From contig JAQFVV010000018.1 of assembly GCA_028023455.1 (NCBI GenBank), positions 8,476,679 through 8,540,678 of the forward strand: a stretch of DNA of 64,000 nucleotides. The letters are read 5' to 3'. The notes beneath the pieces are model-generated. The model was given only the letters and a program-made list of their open reading frames with translations, did no database searches and was not told where the DNA came from. Both the position numbers and the translations under genes were made by a program. This document shows positions 1 through 11,879 of the stretch, piece after piece (within the stretch, counting starts at the first letter, position 1; each line of letters opens with the position of its first letter). This DNA is from Epiperipatus broadwayi. Lineage: Eukaryota; Onychophora; Udeonychophora; Euonychophora; Peripatidae.

Positions 1-490
1 ATTTTCTTCGGCCAGCAAATCTAGCTTCATCTATCTGAACTGGTTCTTCTTCTGTTCCTACTAACTGTCCTTTCTTCTTAACTGCTCGGGAACACACTTC
101 CCTGCAAAAATTAAACCAGTCTACAATTGTAGGCATAGATTTGCTGGCCATCTTCGCTGCTAGTCTAGTTGGCATATCTAGAATGAAAAAAAAAACAAGC
201 TCCATAATTTCACGTATGGTCAATCGGCTTGCAATCCTACCACTTGCATCTACATAGTGGAAAAACGGATTGCCTGTACGAATCGATCTAGTAGTATGGC
301 AGTGGGAGCACCGCATCGTGGGGACCCAGTCACCCTTCCGATTCTTCCTTCGTTTCTCAACCATGACATCGCCACACTTTGCGCAGGGCTGCTTACTCTC
401 TTCATCATTGAGAAGATCATTATCCCGCAAAAACGTAACGGCTTGATTTTCGTTAGAGATAATATTGTAATAGAAGTTTTGCAAAGCCAT
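1..490 (-). CDS. Merlin / ISXO2-like DDE transposase, N-terminal part (cut by window edge)
   Basis: An uninterrupted frame runs from an ATG at 490-488 to the window edge, 163 codons without a stop. It begins MALQNFYYNI. A zinc-ribbon-like region follows: C-A-K-C at about residues 38-41 and C-S-H-C about 25 residues later. A helical stretch with REIMELV and MPTRLAAKM comes next, then DWFNFCREVC. The visible end reads VQIDEARFAGRRK, and its IDE holds the expected first catalytic Asp of the ISXO2/IS1595-type DDE domain. In animals this architecture belongs to Merlin DNA transposons, whose transposase cuts and pastes the element at its terminal inverted repeats. The rest of the catalytic domain lies beyond position 1, so autonomy cannot be judged. 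The open frame suggests a younger insertion than most elements here. No terminal inverted repeat could be identified on the upstream (right) side. Confidence 0.85.
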   Translation of the reverse strand, partial: MALQNFYYNIISNENQAVTFLRDNDLLNDEESKQPCAKCGDVMVEKRRKNRKGDWVPTMRCSHCHTTRSIRTGNPFFHYVDASGRIASRLTIREIMELVFFFILDMPTRLAAKMASKSMPTIVDWFNFCREVCSRAVKKKGQLVGTEEEPVQIDEARFAGRRK

Positions 491-844
491 GTTAGTTAGG
501 AGATGCACTTTGGTTACTAAAGACCAAAGATTTTGAAACAAAAGTGTCTTTTATAGACATTTTCAAGTCATATGATCACATGTCAACAATGTTGAGTTTT
601 TATTTCTATTTCTTTAAATATATAAAATTTACATATTTTAAAGTAATTAAACAAAACAATAAAGATTTTTAAAAACCTAAAGAATTTTAAAGTAAATAAT
701 TGTAATTAATAATAAAATGTATTTATTTTCTTTAAACATGTTTCTGTGTTCATTTTTTGATGATAAAAATCACTTGCATGTAAATAAATAGGGATTGTCT
801 CGATTTCAAGAGTTCGACGTATCAATGCAAATTATAGATTTCTT

Positions 845-943
845 CAGCCTGTGTGAATCTCACGCGATCAAGAGTAGACGCCATTTTGACATTAGGAGAC
901 GAAATTCAAACAGTATCTATGTGGGACAAAGCAAGAATTTCTG
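845..943 (+). other. Possible non-coding first exon with consensus 5' splice site
   Basis: A less AT-rich stretch ends in CTG|GTAAGTAG at 941-950, a strong metazoan splice donor. On the minus strand it contains CAAAATGGC (888-880), which resembles the core of a YY1 site, a common promoter-proximal element. No matching acceptor or coding frame was found. It could be the 5' end of a plus-strand transcript, part of the Merlin element, or chance. This is inference. Confidence 0.2.
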
Positions 944-1033
944 GTAAGTAGAAATTATAATTGAACATGTGGGTTTTTATTTTTTATCAATTTTTCCTTC
1001 ACTTTTTCTGTTTAAAAATTCATATCCTTTAGT

Positions 1034-1240
1034 TCATATATGTTTGATAAACTCGCCAACTAAAATTCAAACTAGCAACCACCGATCTTTCTTACATCAT
1101 TACTTTTTAGCATTCAGATTTTATAAGTTATGTGGGTACCGTTATATGTTTGATAAGCTCGCAAACTAAAATTGAAACTAGCAACCACTGATCTTTCTTA
1201 CATCATTATTTTTTACCATTTTTAGCATTCAGATTTTATA
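1034..1240. repeat. 105-bp direct duplication
   Basis: A segment with TATGTTTGATAA, CTCGC, ACTAAAATT and GCAACCAC, ending in CTTTCTTACATCATTA, occurs at about 1035 and again at about 1141 with few differences. It leads directly into the 207-bp tandem repeat, with which it shares the TAGCATTCAGATTTTATAAGTTA module. Confidence 0.7.
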
Positions 1241-1675
1241 AGTTACAATCTTTTAGCATATAGTATAATTCATATTTTAAATCTATCAATTTTAAGTCAT
1301 CATTTTTATTAGGAGTAAATGTGTATTCAAGATCTTTACCGCCTTTTTGGTCTCGTGATTCCATTTCTGTAAGTGAATGAAAACATAATTATTGCTTAAA
1401 ATCTTTTCATCATTATTTTTTACCATTTTTAGCATTCAGATTTTATAAGTTACAATCTTTTAGCATATAGTATAATTCGTATTTTAAATCTATCAATTTT
1501 AAGTCATCATTTTGATTAGGAGTAAATGTGTATTCAAGATCTTTACCGCCTTTTTGGTCTCGTGATTCCATTTCTGTAAGTGAATGAAAACATAATTATT
1601 GCTTAAAATCTTTTCATCATTATTTTTTACCATTTTTAGCATTCAGATTTCATAAGTTATAATCTTTTGGCATAT
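1201..1675. repeat. 207-bp tandem repeat, two full copies plus a partial third
   Basis: The unit starts at CATCATTATTTTTTACC, seen at 1201, 1408 and 1615 (exact 207-bp spacing). It contains AAGATCTTTACCGCC and TTTTTGGTCTCGTGATT. The copies differ at only a few bases, so the duplication is recent. Confidence 0.9.
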
Positions 1676-2050
1676 ACGATTTTGTGTTTTAATATTTTAA
1701 TCACGTGATTATTTTATGAAAATTGCGATTTTTGTGTTTTAATATTTTAATCACGTGATTTTTTTTATGAAAATTGTGATTTTTGTATTTTAATATTTTA
1801 ATCACGTGATTTTTTTATGAAAATTGTGATTTTTGTATTTTAATATTTTAATCACGTGATTTTTTTATGAAAATTGCGATTTTTTGTTATAATATTTTAG
1901 TCACGTGATTGGCTTTTTTTTTTTATGACAAATTCCGATTTTGGTTTTTTTTTTTATGAAAATTGCGATTTTTGTGTTATAATATTTTAGTCACGTGATT
2001 GTTTTTTTTTTTTTATATGAAAATTCCGATTTTTGGTTTTTTTTCCCTAC
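1675..2050. repeat. Approximately 50-bp minisatellite carrying CACGTG in each unit
   Basis: The unit is TTTTGTGTTTTAATATTTTAA, then TCACGTGATT, then a T-run and ATGAAAATTGCGAT. CACGTG lies at 1702, 1752, 1803, 1853, 1902 and 1992, so spacing is 49-51 bp except for the last interval of 90 bp. CACGTG is the palindromic E-box bound by bHLH-zip factors. Whether these sites are used cannot be told from sequence. Confidence 0.9.
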
Positions 2051-2123
2051 GAAAATGGCCATTTTGATCGATGTCATTTATCGGTTGGATGTTTCAGCAT
2101 GGTTTGGGTGGTTCTTGTAATTC

Positions 2124-2134
2124 AAAATGGCGGC
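2124..2134 (+). promoter_or_regulatory. YY1-like motif AAAATGGCGGC
   Basis: AAAATGGCGGC followed by CGTGAG matches the vertebrate YY1 consensus, often found near transcription starts of broadly expressed genes. It lies in a short GC-richer patch (about 2080-2160) just after the CACGTG minisatellite. The ATG opens only a short frame (MAAVSAY, then stop). Function is not established. Confidence 0.25.
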
Positions 2135-2159
2135 CGTGAGTGCATATTAAATCGACACC

Positions 2160-5100
2160 CATTTTTGTCTCTTTTCTCTAGTAACTAAAACTTCTGTCCT
2201 TGTACCAAAATAAAAATAAACTCCATTAGGGTTATATCCTTTTATATTTTATGTAATTTTCATTATTATAGAGCTCTAAATTACTTTTTATTTATATTCG
2301 TTTTTCATAATTTTAATTCCTTTTTACACAACTTATTTATCTTTTTTTTTGGCCACACATTTATTACATTTCTTTTAATAAATATATGAAAGCAATTTAT
2401 CTATCTAACAACTCTACATGTTGTAAAGATCTTTCTTACTCAACAATAGTATAATCAGAATAAAAGATGTACTATCAGATAAAAGATAAATAGCTAGAAA
2501 CAGTTTGAAAATATCTCTTCACTGCAATGATTTTTTATAACTTTAAGATATTAAAAGTGAATAGAAATCAGTCTCAAACCATGTGTGAGAAGGATATCAT
2601 GAAAATATCAAATTATCGACATGAATATGGAGATTCAGATGTTTGATACATAAAATTGATCATAAAATTCATGCATATTGCGAGAGAATTGTCCGAGTTT
2701 TTGAACTGGTAAATGGATTCAATATGGTGGAGTTGGGACGAGAGATGCACTGAAAAACAAAAGATCTTGAATTAACTTGACATTGTATTAACAGCGTTTA
2801 CAATAAATGTTTCCAGAATAAACTAATGAGATCTCAGTTACCACATTCATATTTATTTATTTTTTTAATTTTTAAATAAACATGTAATTTGAATTTCAGT
2901 TTAATTGCTAAACTTAACAGTTTAATGTTATAAATATCTTCAAGCAGACAGTTGTAAAATAGAAAATTATTTGAAAATACCAATAAAGAGGAAATATATT
3001 TTTTCTGTGTCGTTTAACAAAAATAAATATCTATCACTTCTGATTAGCAGTAAAGAAAAAAATAAATTGTGACTGAGACTGCATGATTAAACTTTCATGT
3101 ATGGATCCAATAAAAAACAGTTGCTCTTCAACATTCAGTGATGCGAAAAATAAAAAAGGTAGCTACTTTTGTCACTCAAAAACGACAATTAAATTTATAT
3201 CAATTTTTCATTCCTTAAAGAAGATTACAAAAAGAGCAAAAATAAGTGTCAGATTAGCCAGCGTAAAAAGACATATATTTATTTAAACATTTTAAAATAT
3301 ATAAAAAAAAGAAATTGCTAGTTTGTGTGTGTGCGTGCGTGCGCGCTCTCGCGTATGAAATATTAAAAATAAAATGTTTAAATTTATTTTGAGTTAATTC
3401 CACTCGGTCTAAATTCAATACAGGTAGCAACATATAAATTATAAATTGTCATAAAATAATTTGAAGTCGTACAAAAAATTTTCTTATATCTATTTTGTTA
3501 TTAAAATTAGTACTGTAGTTGTAGTTGTAGTTGTAAAATAATATCCAGAACCTACTTATACATACATGTTCTAGATGTCATTCTGAAGTCTTGCAGATGT
3601 AGGAAGGTCCTCAAACGCTAAGTTTGACAAAATATTTATGTTATGAATTTTATTCAGTTTATCCCACTATAGAATAGTTTTTGTAACACAAAAGTGTAAG
3701 TACAGACTAATACGTAATGCAGTGTTTGAGTTAACAGTTCCTGCTTTATTAATCAGCTGAATAATCTAGACTGGTCAATTAAATGAAATGGTTATTCTCA
3801 TTCCGTCACTTTGGTGCTCCAACATCACACGACTTTTTGAGAAACTAACGCTACAATTAATTTTTTACGTGAACACCTTTTATTTTTTAAATAATTTAAA
3901 ATATACAAGTGTTTGAAATGTTTAATTGCTGTTTCAGTGTTTATAGTAACTATGAGGTTTTATATGTTCTTCCCTCACCAAGGGGTGGATGAGTTTTTTT
4001 TTACAACAGGTAAATATTTAAACATTATACAGGAGGCGTCTTGATCCTCTGAGAACTGAAAGACTGTATTTTCGAAATTATATATATATCATTCCATAAA
4101 TATATCCCTCAATAGGACTATTTTAAAAGATTACATTGTAAAAATTAAATATATTTTTAAAATGCTAAACTAATATAGTATTTTAATGGGCATAAATCAG
4201 GATAAATTATTCTAAGTATAAAAAAATAAGAATACAATTATTATTAACATATTTATTAACAGTGAAGCTTAAAATTATTTTAAATAGTATAACTTTTTAA
4301 TAATATCTACTAATAAATAGTAAAGGAGAAAACACTAAATACTAGGACTAAGCAACAGCCGGTCTTGGAGATGTTTAAAGTTTATTTGCTTTACTTTTTA
4401 TCTAAGTAGGTGGTCCATTTATTAACCAGAAATTTGATGTATATCTGGCCTGGCTATGTATCAGCTAATTAAAAAATATTCTAAATAGGATTGACAGCTT
4501 CAGCTACCTAAAAATTATTGAAGTTAATTTTGATTCAGATATCACATCAATGCAGAATGACACAGATTCAGATGTCAAATCAATGAAGAATGCACAAATA
4601 TGTTTATTAGATCCATGACTTCTTCATAGAAATTAATTTATCAAAGGTTTTGCAACAATTACATTAAATAATGCTATGAACAACTTGTATGCTGTACTAA
4701 TACTTTTAGGAAAGTTTTTTTTGTGGAATTGCAGGCAGAACAAAAAAAAATTAATGCAATGCAGTTAATTTCAGTGAATTCCCTGATCAGTGTTTTTATG
4801 TAAATAAAAAGAACATAGCCAGAAAATATTTGGGGACAAATTTAAAGATATTGGTTGATTTGCTATCTAGGATTTGGCTTACTAACTCATATCTTAGACA
4901 AAATGAAGGCATTTAAAGAGAACATACTTAAATTAAAAAAAGTAAAAGTATTAACAATAAATTGCAGTTAACATTATTTTAAGAAAAATATAATTAAGTT
5001 TTAACCGACAAAACTTAAAATAGTTAATAAAGGGGAAAAAATATAAATAAAAAAAATAAAAAATAGTAAATCTTCAAATTATAGTTAAATTCAAATAAAC

Positions 5101-5330
5101 AAATCTTTATTTAAAAATTAACTCTTTTTTTAATTTTTGTATTTTGTATATATTATTTTTAAAAAGTTATTTATTAGATAAGACGCTAATACGGTTAAAT
5201 TATTTCTCATATCTTTCAATTTTAATTTAAATGTTATATATGAATATAAATATTATAATATAATAATAAATATTAAAGTTAAAAGTAAATATTAAAGTTA
5301 AGAAGCAGTTATAAAATAAAAAGTACTTAC
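2160..5330. other. AT-rich non-coding DNA; no gene seen
   Basis: No family-like coding stretch was found on either strand. I searched the minus strand for the next receptor exon (TM4, expected to carry a Trp/Asp-Pro motif) and did not find it. A GT/GC alternating tract with Z-DNA potential lies at 3324-3353. A short (GTAGTT)n run lies near 3515-3533. Confidence 0.5.
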
Positions 5331-5438
5331 TCTAGTTTTTAGTTTTTTATTTGTAAATATGACGTGTACTCTCCAAGTTTTAGCGAACATACTTCCAAAA
5401 GATATTGAAAATCCTAGGGATAGTACCCAAACACGAGC
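5331..5438 (-). CDS. GABA-B-type receptor exon: transmembrane helix 3
   Basis: This is the last visible exon of the minus-strand receptor gene: 108 bp, 36 codons, phase 0 at both ends. It encodes ARVWVLSLGFSISFGSMF followed by AKTWRVHVIFTNKKLKTR. This is the hallmark TM3 and second intracellular loop of GABA-B receptors (family C GPCRs): the Ala-Arg-x-Trp entry, the Gly-Ser-Met-Phe core and the Lys-Thr-Trp-Arg-Val-His exit. The acceptor is TTAAG at 5443-5439 and the donor GTAAGT at 5330-5325. The preceding exon ends ...ICN, which supplies the conserved Cys just before the Ala-Arg (a C-x-A-R-x-W pattern). A longer reading frame runs past both splice sites but loses homology there. The TM4-TM7 exons must lie below position 1. 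Confidence 0.93.
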
Positions 5439-8100
5439 CTTAAAAAAACATTCCATTAATAATCGTTTTGACTTAGATAAAAAGTAATTATTATTATGAA
5501 AAGCATGCAAGAATATAAACAATTAAGTTCAAATTTTAGATGTTTTATTTCGCAGTAAACAATCTTATGCTGTCATGTCCTTTAAATAAGGTTTTTTTTA
5601 TTTACAGTAAATCATTTCTGATAATGAAAAAAGTACAAATAATTTAGCAGATTGAAATTATATTAATTCCATTGACTATTATTAATATATATATATACTC
5701 TCTTTAATTTTGGTTTTATTTTTTAACAATAGTCATTGGAACACGTTATGGATCAGGCATCATGATACAATATAGATTTGGTGGTATTGTTTTTAATTTA
5801 AACCTACTAAAAGCAATAACAAAACCTTATCTTTTCAGATTCCATAGAGTATCATGATGATTATTCTACTTTTGCTAATTCAAAAGTTAATCTACAGATA
5901 GTTTTTAACATTTTAAATGCAACCTTTAGTCCTTTGTTTCTATGCTTTTAAAAAAACTCAGTTGCTTTAGCAACAGAGATAAAAACATCTCTTCCAAAGA
6001 GTAAGCTTGTGCTTAAGACCTGTAGAGGTCCCTACCTTCGCATTTTCAAGCGCATATTCTTGAGGTTTATTGCCTTAGTAAATATTACTTAATATTTAGC
6101 TTAAATAGATTTCAATCTAAGAAGTGAGACATTTTAAGTATTGTTAGATATTTACATTAAAAAGCGAACTTTGATGATAAGATACAATTCATATTCTATT
6201 GTGATACTGCAACACCTTACCCAAAAAATAGGTAATTTTATTATAATGATATAACTATTTCAACTATATTATTGCTATTTTGTTAATTTTTTTATATGAA
6301 AAACAGACATGAATCGTCCATATAATATAAAAGTTCTGAAAAACTTTCATTTAAAAATACTCCGTAACATTGTGAAAATATAGAGGCAATATCATGCTGC
6401 AGCAGTGTGTTTTTAGCTTGTTTGATATGATGTTTAAAATTTACTACTATAAAAACACAAAATTATAGGATTGAGATAGATAAGTAAATAATTAATAATA
6501 GAGTTATTAAAAAAAATTTTATAACGAATTTACGCAAAACTTCTAAGGAGCAGACAAATCGGCAGTTAAAAAGATTTATCTCAAAGATAGTTTCAATATG
6601 AGTAATAATGATTATTTTTATTGGGAGAATGTGACTGAATATAAACTGCAATAAAAAGCTACAATTTAGCAAGGTTTTTAAGTGATTCGGGAGAAAAAAT
6701 GCTGCAGCAAATATTACCAAGATTTGAGATGAAACATAATAAAGAACCAGCATGTAATATTTATGCTTAATTTATATCTTATAGTTTGATTTCTGAAGTC
6801 ATTGTAAATTTACATTTAATTTTTTATTCATTGTTTTTTTTTTTTTTTTTGTATCATTTTGACTTTTGGAGTTATTATAGTCATACTTATTTACGATTGA
6901 TATTAATGATTATATATATATATATATGGGACAAATAATCATATAATTTACGATTGATATTAATGATTATATATATATATATATGGGACAAATAAAGGTA
7001 TAATGTCCAAGAGACAGAGACTCCAGTGAAACCTAATTAAATTCAAATTTATATTTTTTTTTAAAAAAAGGTGAAGCAAATCAAATGAGAAGACTTTATA
7101 TGCTTTGGTTTTAAGTCCATAACTTGTACCAATATAATTTAAAATAAATAGAATGATGAAGCATTCTAGCTCTTATGGATATAATGTAAATTTAAAAGAT
7201 ATTGATGTAAATATTAATTAGTTAAGTTGGGAATAAAATAATAATGTTTAAACCATATGCTAGTTAAAGTTTATTTGTCTGCATCCCTTCACAAAGATTT
7301 ATAATCATTGCTCCATAAATAATTGAAGTAAGTGAAAATCAGGAATTCCAATTTTATAAAATAATGATAACAATTTAATAAGTAACAAGTAAAATTAATG
7401 ACATACTAACGAAATATAACTTAATGTGTAATAACCGTGTAAATGTTTTTATCTATTTTGACGCTAAACAACAAACTTATTTTCAGAACCATAGGAAAAT
7501 AAGTGTTTATATTAATTTTGTAAAAGGAATATACAACTTATACAGGATTCTTAACTTATTATGATTTGTTACTAGGATAATATTAAGAAATCTAACTAAG
7601 TTATTCATACGACATTTATTTAATAGCTACTTATAATTTCGACTAATCGATTTTTCTCTAATTATGCATATGCTTAATCGTTTATTTTTTAATAAACAAA
7701 CATATATATTAAACAACCTTTTAAACACTTATATAAAAATTTTAAATAAAACTGAACGATCTACAATGAGGGTGAGATGTTCAATATCCATATTCCAATT
7801 GCACTGTAAAAGTCATAATTCATTAAAATATTTAATGCATGGAGCAATAACAATACAGAAGTAATATTTGAAATTTAACGTAAATTACCAATATAATTTT
7901 TATTAGAAGAGTATTTGGGTGTGTAATCCCTTTCTAGATACTTATCATATAATACACTATTCAGTAATGTAAGTCCCATTAATTTACATGTATATGAAAC
8001 AATGAAAATCACTGGATATTATTTTTTATGGGATTCAGTCGATTTTTCATTGCCTTCATGATGTAATATAATCCTTATGCAATAAAATATACACATAAGC
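5439..8100. other. Intron DNA; one retroelement-like scrap, no gene
   Basis: This is part of the TM2-TM3 intron. A short sequence around 6017-6056 (GTAGAGGTCCCTAC, then TTTTCA and GCGCAT) recurs near 53656-53700 and in part near 53350, so it is a dispersed repeat. The rest is AT-rich with T- and TA-runs (6836-6850, 5685-5700), and I see nothing coding. Confidence 0.5.
6889..6996. repeat. 57-bp direct duplication with TA microsatellite
   Basis: TTTACGATTGATATTAATGA, a TA run and then GGGACAAATAA occur at 6890 and again at 6947. The two units are essentially identical, consistent with replication slippage at the TA run. Confidence 0.85.
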
Positions 8101-8102
8101 AC

Positions 8103-8515
8103 AATTATGATAATATTAAATAGTGCTATCACATTTATAACGTAAGAGATTTCAATTTTTGCACAACATCAAAAAGTATCAGGACACGAGTTTGAACCCA
8201 CATCTGCAAAATTGGTTTGTACTGAGAGGCATGATGTTAAGCGTAAGGTAAAGGAGGCTTACTTCATAGCAGAGGACTTCTTCGCCATTAGTAAAGAAGC
8301 ATGTTTTGCTATATCAAAAAGATGGTCTAACTGACTCATTTGCATAAGTTTGCATATTATACTGATAGAAGGATTTCAACAAACGAGTCAGCACGGGCTA
8401 TGATTATGAGAAGTACAGTTTCTCAAAGCGCTCAGCCATTTTAATTGACTAATTGATATTAATTATACAGCTTTACGTTATAAGTGTGATAGCACTATTT
8501 AATATTATCATAATT
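8103..8515. mobile_element. MITE-like element with 43-bp terminal inverted repeats
   Basis: The left end (8103-8145, beginning AATTATGATAATATTAAATA) is the reverse complement of the right end (8473-8515) with about one mismatch. The 413-bp body has no transposase frame. It is less AT-rich than its surroundings and contains GAGTTTGAACCC near 8189, similar to a tRNA B-box. The superfamily could not be assigned, and no clear target-site duplication was seen. Confidence 0.85.
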
Positions 8516-10820
8516 TGGACAAGCGTAAAGTCATAAATCTACAAGTTATTACATAAGCACAATGTGAATTTAAAAAAAGCTTTTGTAAATATGCACAAAA
8601 TAAGATGATTCCAATGAGCAGTATCTAAGATGTAGCGACAAGAATGTAGACAATCACGATTTTGGCATTCCTTAATAAATAACTCTCCAGATTTTTTAAG
8701 CATTAGCATTATATCTTTATCTCTTTAGCAATATTATTGGATATTATCCACATGTGCATTGTATTCTAGGCAAATGCATAAAGTTAAATTTAAATAAGCA
8801 TTTTTTTAAAAAAAAAATTCTGATGAAAATAAAGAATAAATTTTGTAGACTGCATTGGTAATTACACTTCAGCTGATATTAAGTCTTGATTTACATTTTA
8901 ATTTGTTTTGAGGAATAGATGTTAACTTTCCTTTCTAGCAAGTCATGTTGTATGGTCTTTTTGTGCTGATCTTCATAACTTCTTACATGGCGGTTTTGTA
9001 ATTAAATAAATGTTTGTTAAAATGAAGTTTCCCTCCAAGTAAGCAAACTATATATATAAGATGAATATACTTAAAAAAAAAAAAAACAATAAAACAAAGG
9101 GATTCCACTGGATGGCATAAACTTCTAAATATATTTATTTGAATGACATAACATTTATCAATGTTGTTATTTAATACACTCAAGTTGTTTGTCGTGTAAA
9201 ATTCATCAAGTAATTATTATAACTAAATATATTTTACAATATCAATTATACGCACACATATAAATAGATTCATGCATATGAGAATGGAACCTATTATTTT
9301 TTTATTAACTCCCATACTGAAATATTCATGTGAAACAAGTAATATTATTTTGGCAAAATATTTTTTCCTTTTTTAAAAAATGCTAAACCTTATTGTGTGT
9401 TATTTTTGTATTAAAATAAAACAAAATGAATTGCAAACTTATTCTTAAAAGACATAGTGAAATAAAATGATTTCAAATTGTTACTTTGATTTTAGAAATG
9501 TCATTTATTATTTACTTATCAGAACTTAACATACATTGTTTTGTTAAAAGCAAACAGTCCTTAGTAATTTTAAATGCTTTTAACTTTCAAAGAAGTTGGT
9601 ATTGTATTGTTTTTAAAAGATACAAAAATGACAAATTGCTTTATATTCTACAATGTTGACAATAAGTCTAAAAAAATAGACAAAATGCCATTTTTGGAAT
9701 CTTATCAAAGATAGTGTATACAAGGAATGGGATTGATTGATAATTCTTATAATTAATAATCCCATGAAATAATGATCTAAAATTCAAATGCAAAAAAAAA
9801 AATTTTTTAATAGTGTGAATGGACAATAACACGTTTTCAGGGTATACCAATATGGCATAATATATATTTATGTATTAATACTAGCCAATCTTAAGTGATA
9901 GAGATAAATAAATTTAATAGTTCAGTTATATATAACAAAGAAATATAAAAATTATAATATACATGAAAATGAGCTACATCGTTTTTTTTTTATAAATATA
10001 TATGTAATAAATATATTAGCGATATACAAATATATAATTATGTAAAAAAAGAAACCAAACTTTAGACCTGTGCTATTGGTATTAAATTTACTTGCACTTA
10101 GGTCAAGTGTAGATAAATACTTATTGTTCTAATCTGTTTTGTTTTTATTTGCTTATTTATAAACTTGATTTTGTAAACAGGGCTTAGATTTATCTCATCA
10201 TTAGCCTACCAAAGTTTGGAAGTCAAAAATCAATGATAGTTATCTTTGAAAAAGTGTAGTGGAAAAATATCATGCATTTTTTCTTAAAATTTCTTAATGT
10301 TATTTATCACACTTGCTGTTTATTAAAGTGGTATTATTTATTGGTCCCAAAATACTTATAAAATTAGTTTGCTATATGATTGTTTACTAGCTTTGAGAAT
10401 AGTTTGACTAATGTGACTAGAATATTTTATTTTGATGTTTAGATCAGCTGATATCAATTATATAAAATAATACTTCATTTAGAGTTGTTTCAGTAGTATG
10501 TGAATAGATCTATGGTCAGTATAATCAAATTTATCTCTTTTAGTAGCTATGTCGTGGTATTACTGAAAATGAGTGATGATTGTTGACCCATGAAAACCTA
10601 ACTATTCTGTTATATTTTCATTTGCCCTCACAAACAAATGATTAAATCATCTTCCATTAAAACTTATTTATTTACATCATTTGAATTCCATAAAAACCAT
10701 TAATTTTAAAGATAAAGTCAGTTTAAAAAACAAAACATATAATTATTGAGCATAATTGTGCTGAAAAATAAAAAGCAGACAACTAAGCAAATAAAATGGA
10801 TTTGATTACATTAATCAAAA
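8516..10820. other. AT-rich intron DNA; nothing recognised
   Basis: No homology-bearing frame, clear tandem array or inverted repeat was noticed on either strand. A-runs and short TA tracts are frequent (9070-9085, 9780-9800, 9980-10030). Confidence 0.4.
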
Positions 10821-11102
10821 ACTAAAGATGAAGTCAAAATATTATAATAATGAAATGATGGTGGTAATGAAGTGAAAATTTTAATAAAATAGAAAAATAC
10901 TTTTTTTACTTCAATATATGGTGAATTTCTGGATAAATAATAAACTCATTGATGAATTATTGAAAATGTTGAGGTAATGTAATTTTAGTCTTAAATAAAA
11001 AAAATAAAATGAAATTAATAAGTATAAAAAAAGCAATTTGAATCTTAAAAAAGCATAGAATAGTCAAATTTTCAGAAGAAGTTTGAAAGTATAGAAGGCA
11101 AG

Positions 11103-11850
11103 ATGGAAAAGAAATTTGATAATATAGGATAAAAATGTAAGCAGAACAAAATGGATTTGGACATAAAAATAGAAGAGAGTCAGAAACAAATGAGGAGTAA
11201 AATAAAAGGTTTAAATGAATGAAAAATGTGAAATCATTTTAAATAAAACCTTTAAAATTATATAGTCTTGGAGTTAAAGGATATTGAAGAATACATACAA
11301 ATGACAAAAAAAAGAATCAGTATGACATTCAAGAATATAAGAACTATTTCAGAAATCTAAAGAAAGTCATAATAATATGAAGGAGCACTGAAAAATAAAG
11401 TAAATGCTATCAAAACTAAACAAAATGAGATGAAAAATGAACACCACCAGAAAATAAATGTGATTAAATAATCAAGGAAGTTAACCAAAGATAATTGTTG
11501 GTAAGAATCAAGAACTCAGCATCTTAAAACAAGACTTTTCTACTTTACTTTGAATGAAGATAAAGTGAAAGAAGTCATAAAAAAATTAAAGGAAACCTGA
11601 AAAACTTTAAGCAATCCATTATTTAGAAAAATACAGTATTGGAATGTTGTCAATGAATAAATGGAAAAAGTTGGGAAGTCATTAAAAAATGGAGGAGGAG
11701 AACAAACTTATATTCAGAGAGAATTTCATGAAGTTATGAATAGAGGAATGAAATTAGAACAGGGATCAGGAACTGGGCAGCTCCAGAGCCATCTACAGCT
11801 CTTTAGTGATAAAAGTGAGGCTCTCTCATTAATTTTTATAGTTAAGCAAA
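11103..11850 (+). pseudogene. Decayed Lys/Glu-rich, coiled-coil-like ORF (retroelement relic?)
   Basis: Strongly purine-rich sense strand with broken frames that still read as protein: MEKKFDNIG, MDLDIKIEESQKQMRSKIKG, LELKDIEEYIQM, then FTLNEDKVKEVIKKLKET and QREFHEVMNR. Stops and frameshifts separate the pieces. The charged heptad-like composition resembles the coiled-coil ORF1 or linker of LINE-type retroelements, but I cannot name a family. The A-biased plus strand may extend back to about 10820. It is not host coding sequence of the receptor gene, which lies on the other strand. Confidence 0.4.
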
Positions 11851-11879
11851 TATATTCATCACTGTCATTGATTGTATAG

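Noticed and set aside
257-499. 80-codon plus-strand frame
   Set aside because: It is the antisense shadow of the Merlin-type transposase, which has the recognisable motifs on the minus strand.
1201-1675. CRISPR-like array
   Set aside because: The repeats are contiguous 207-bp units without distinct spacers, in eukaryotic DNA.
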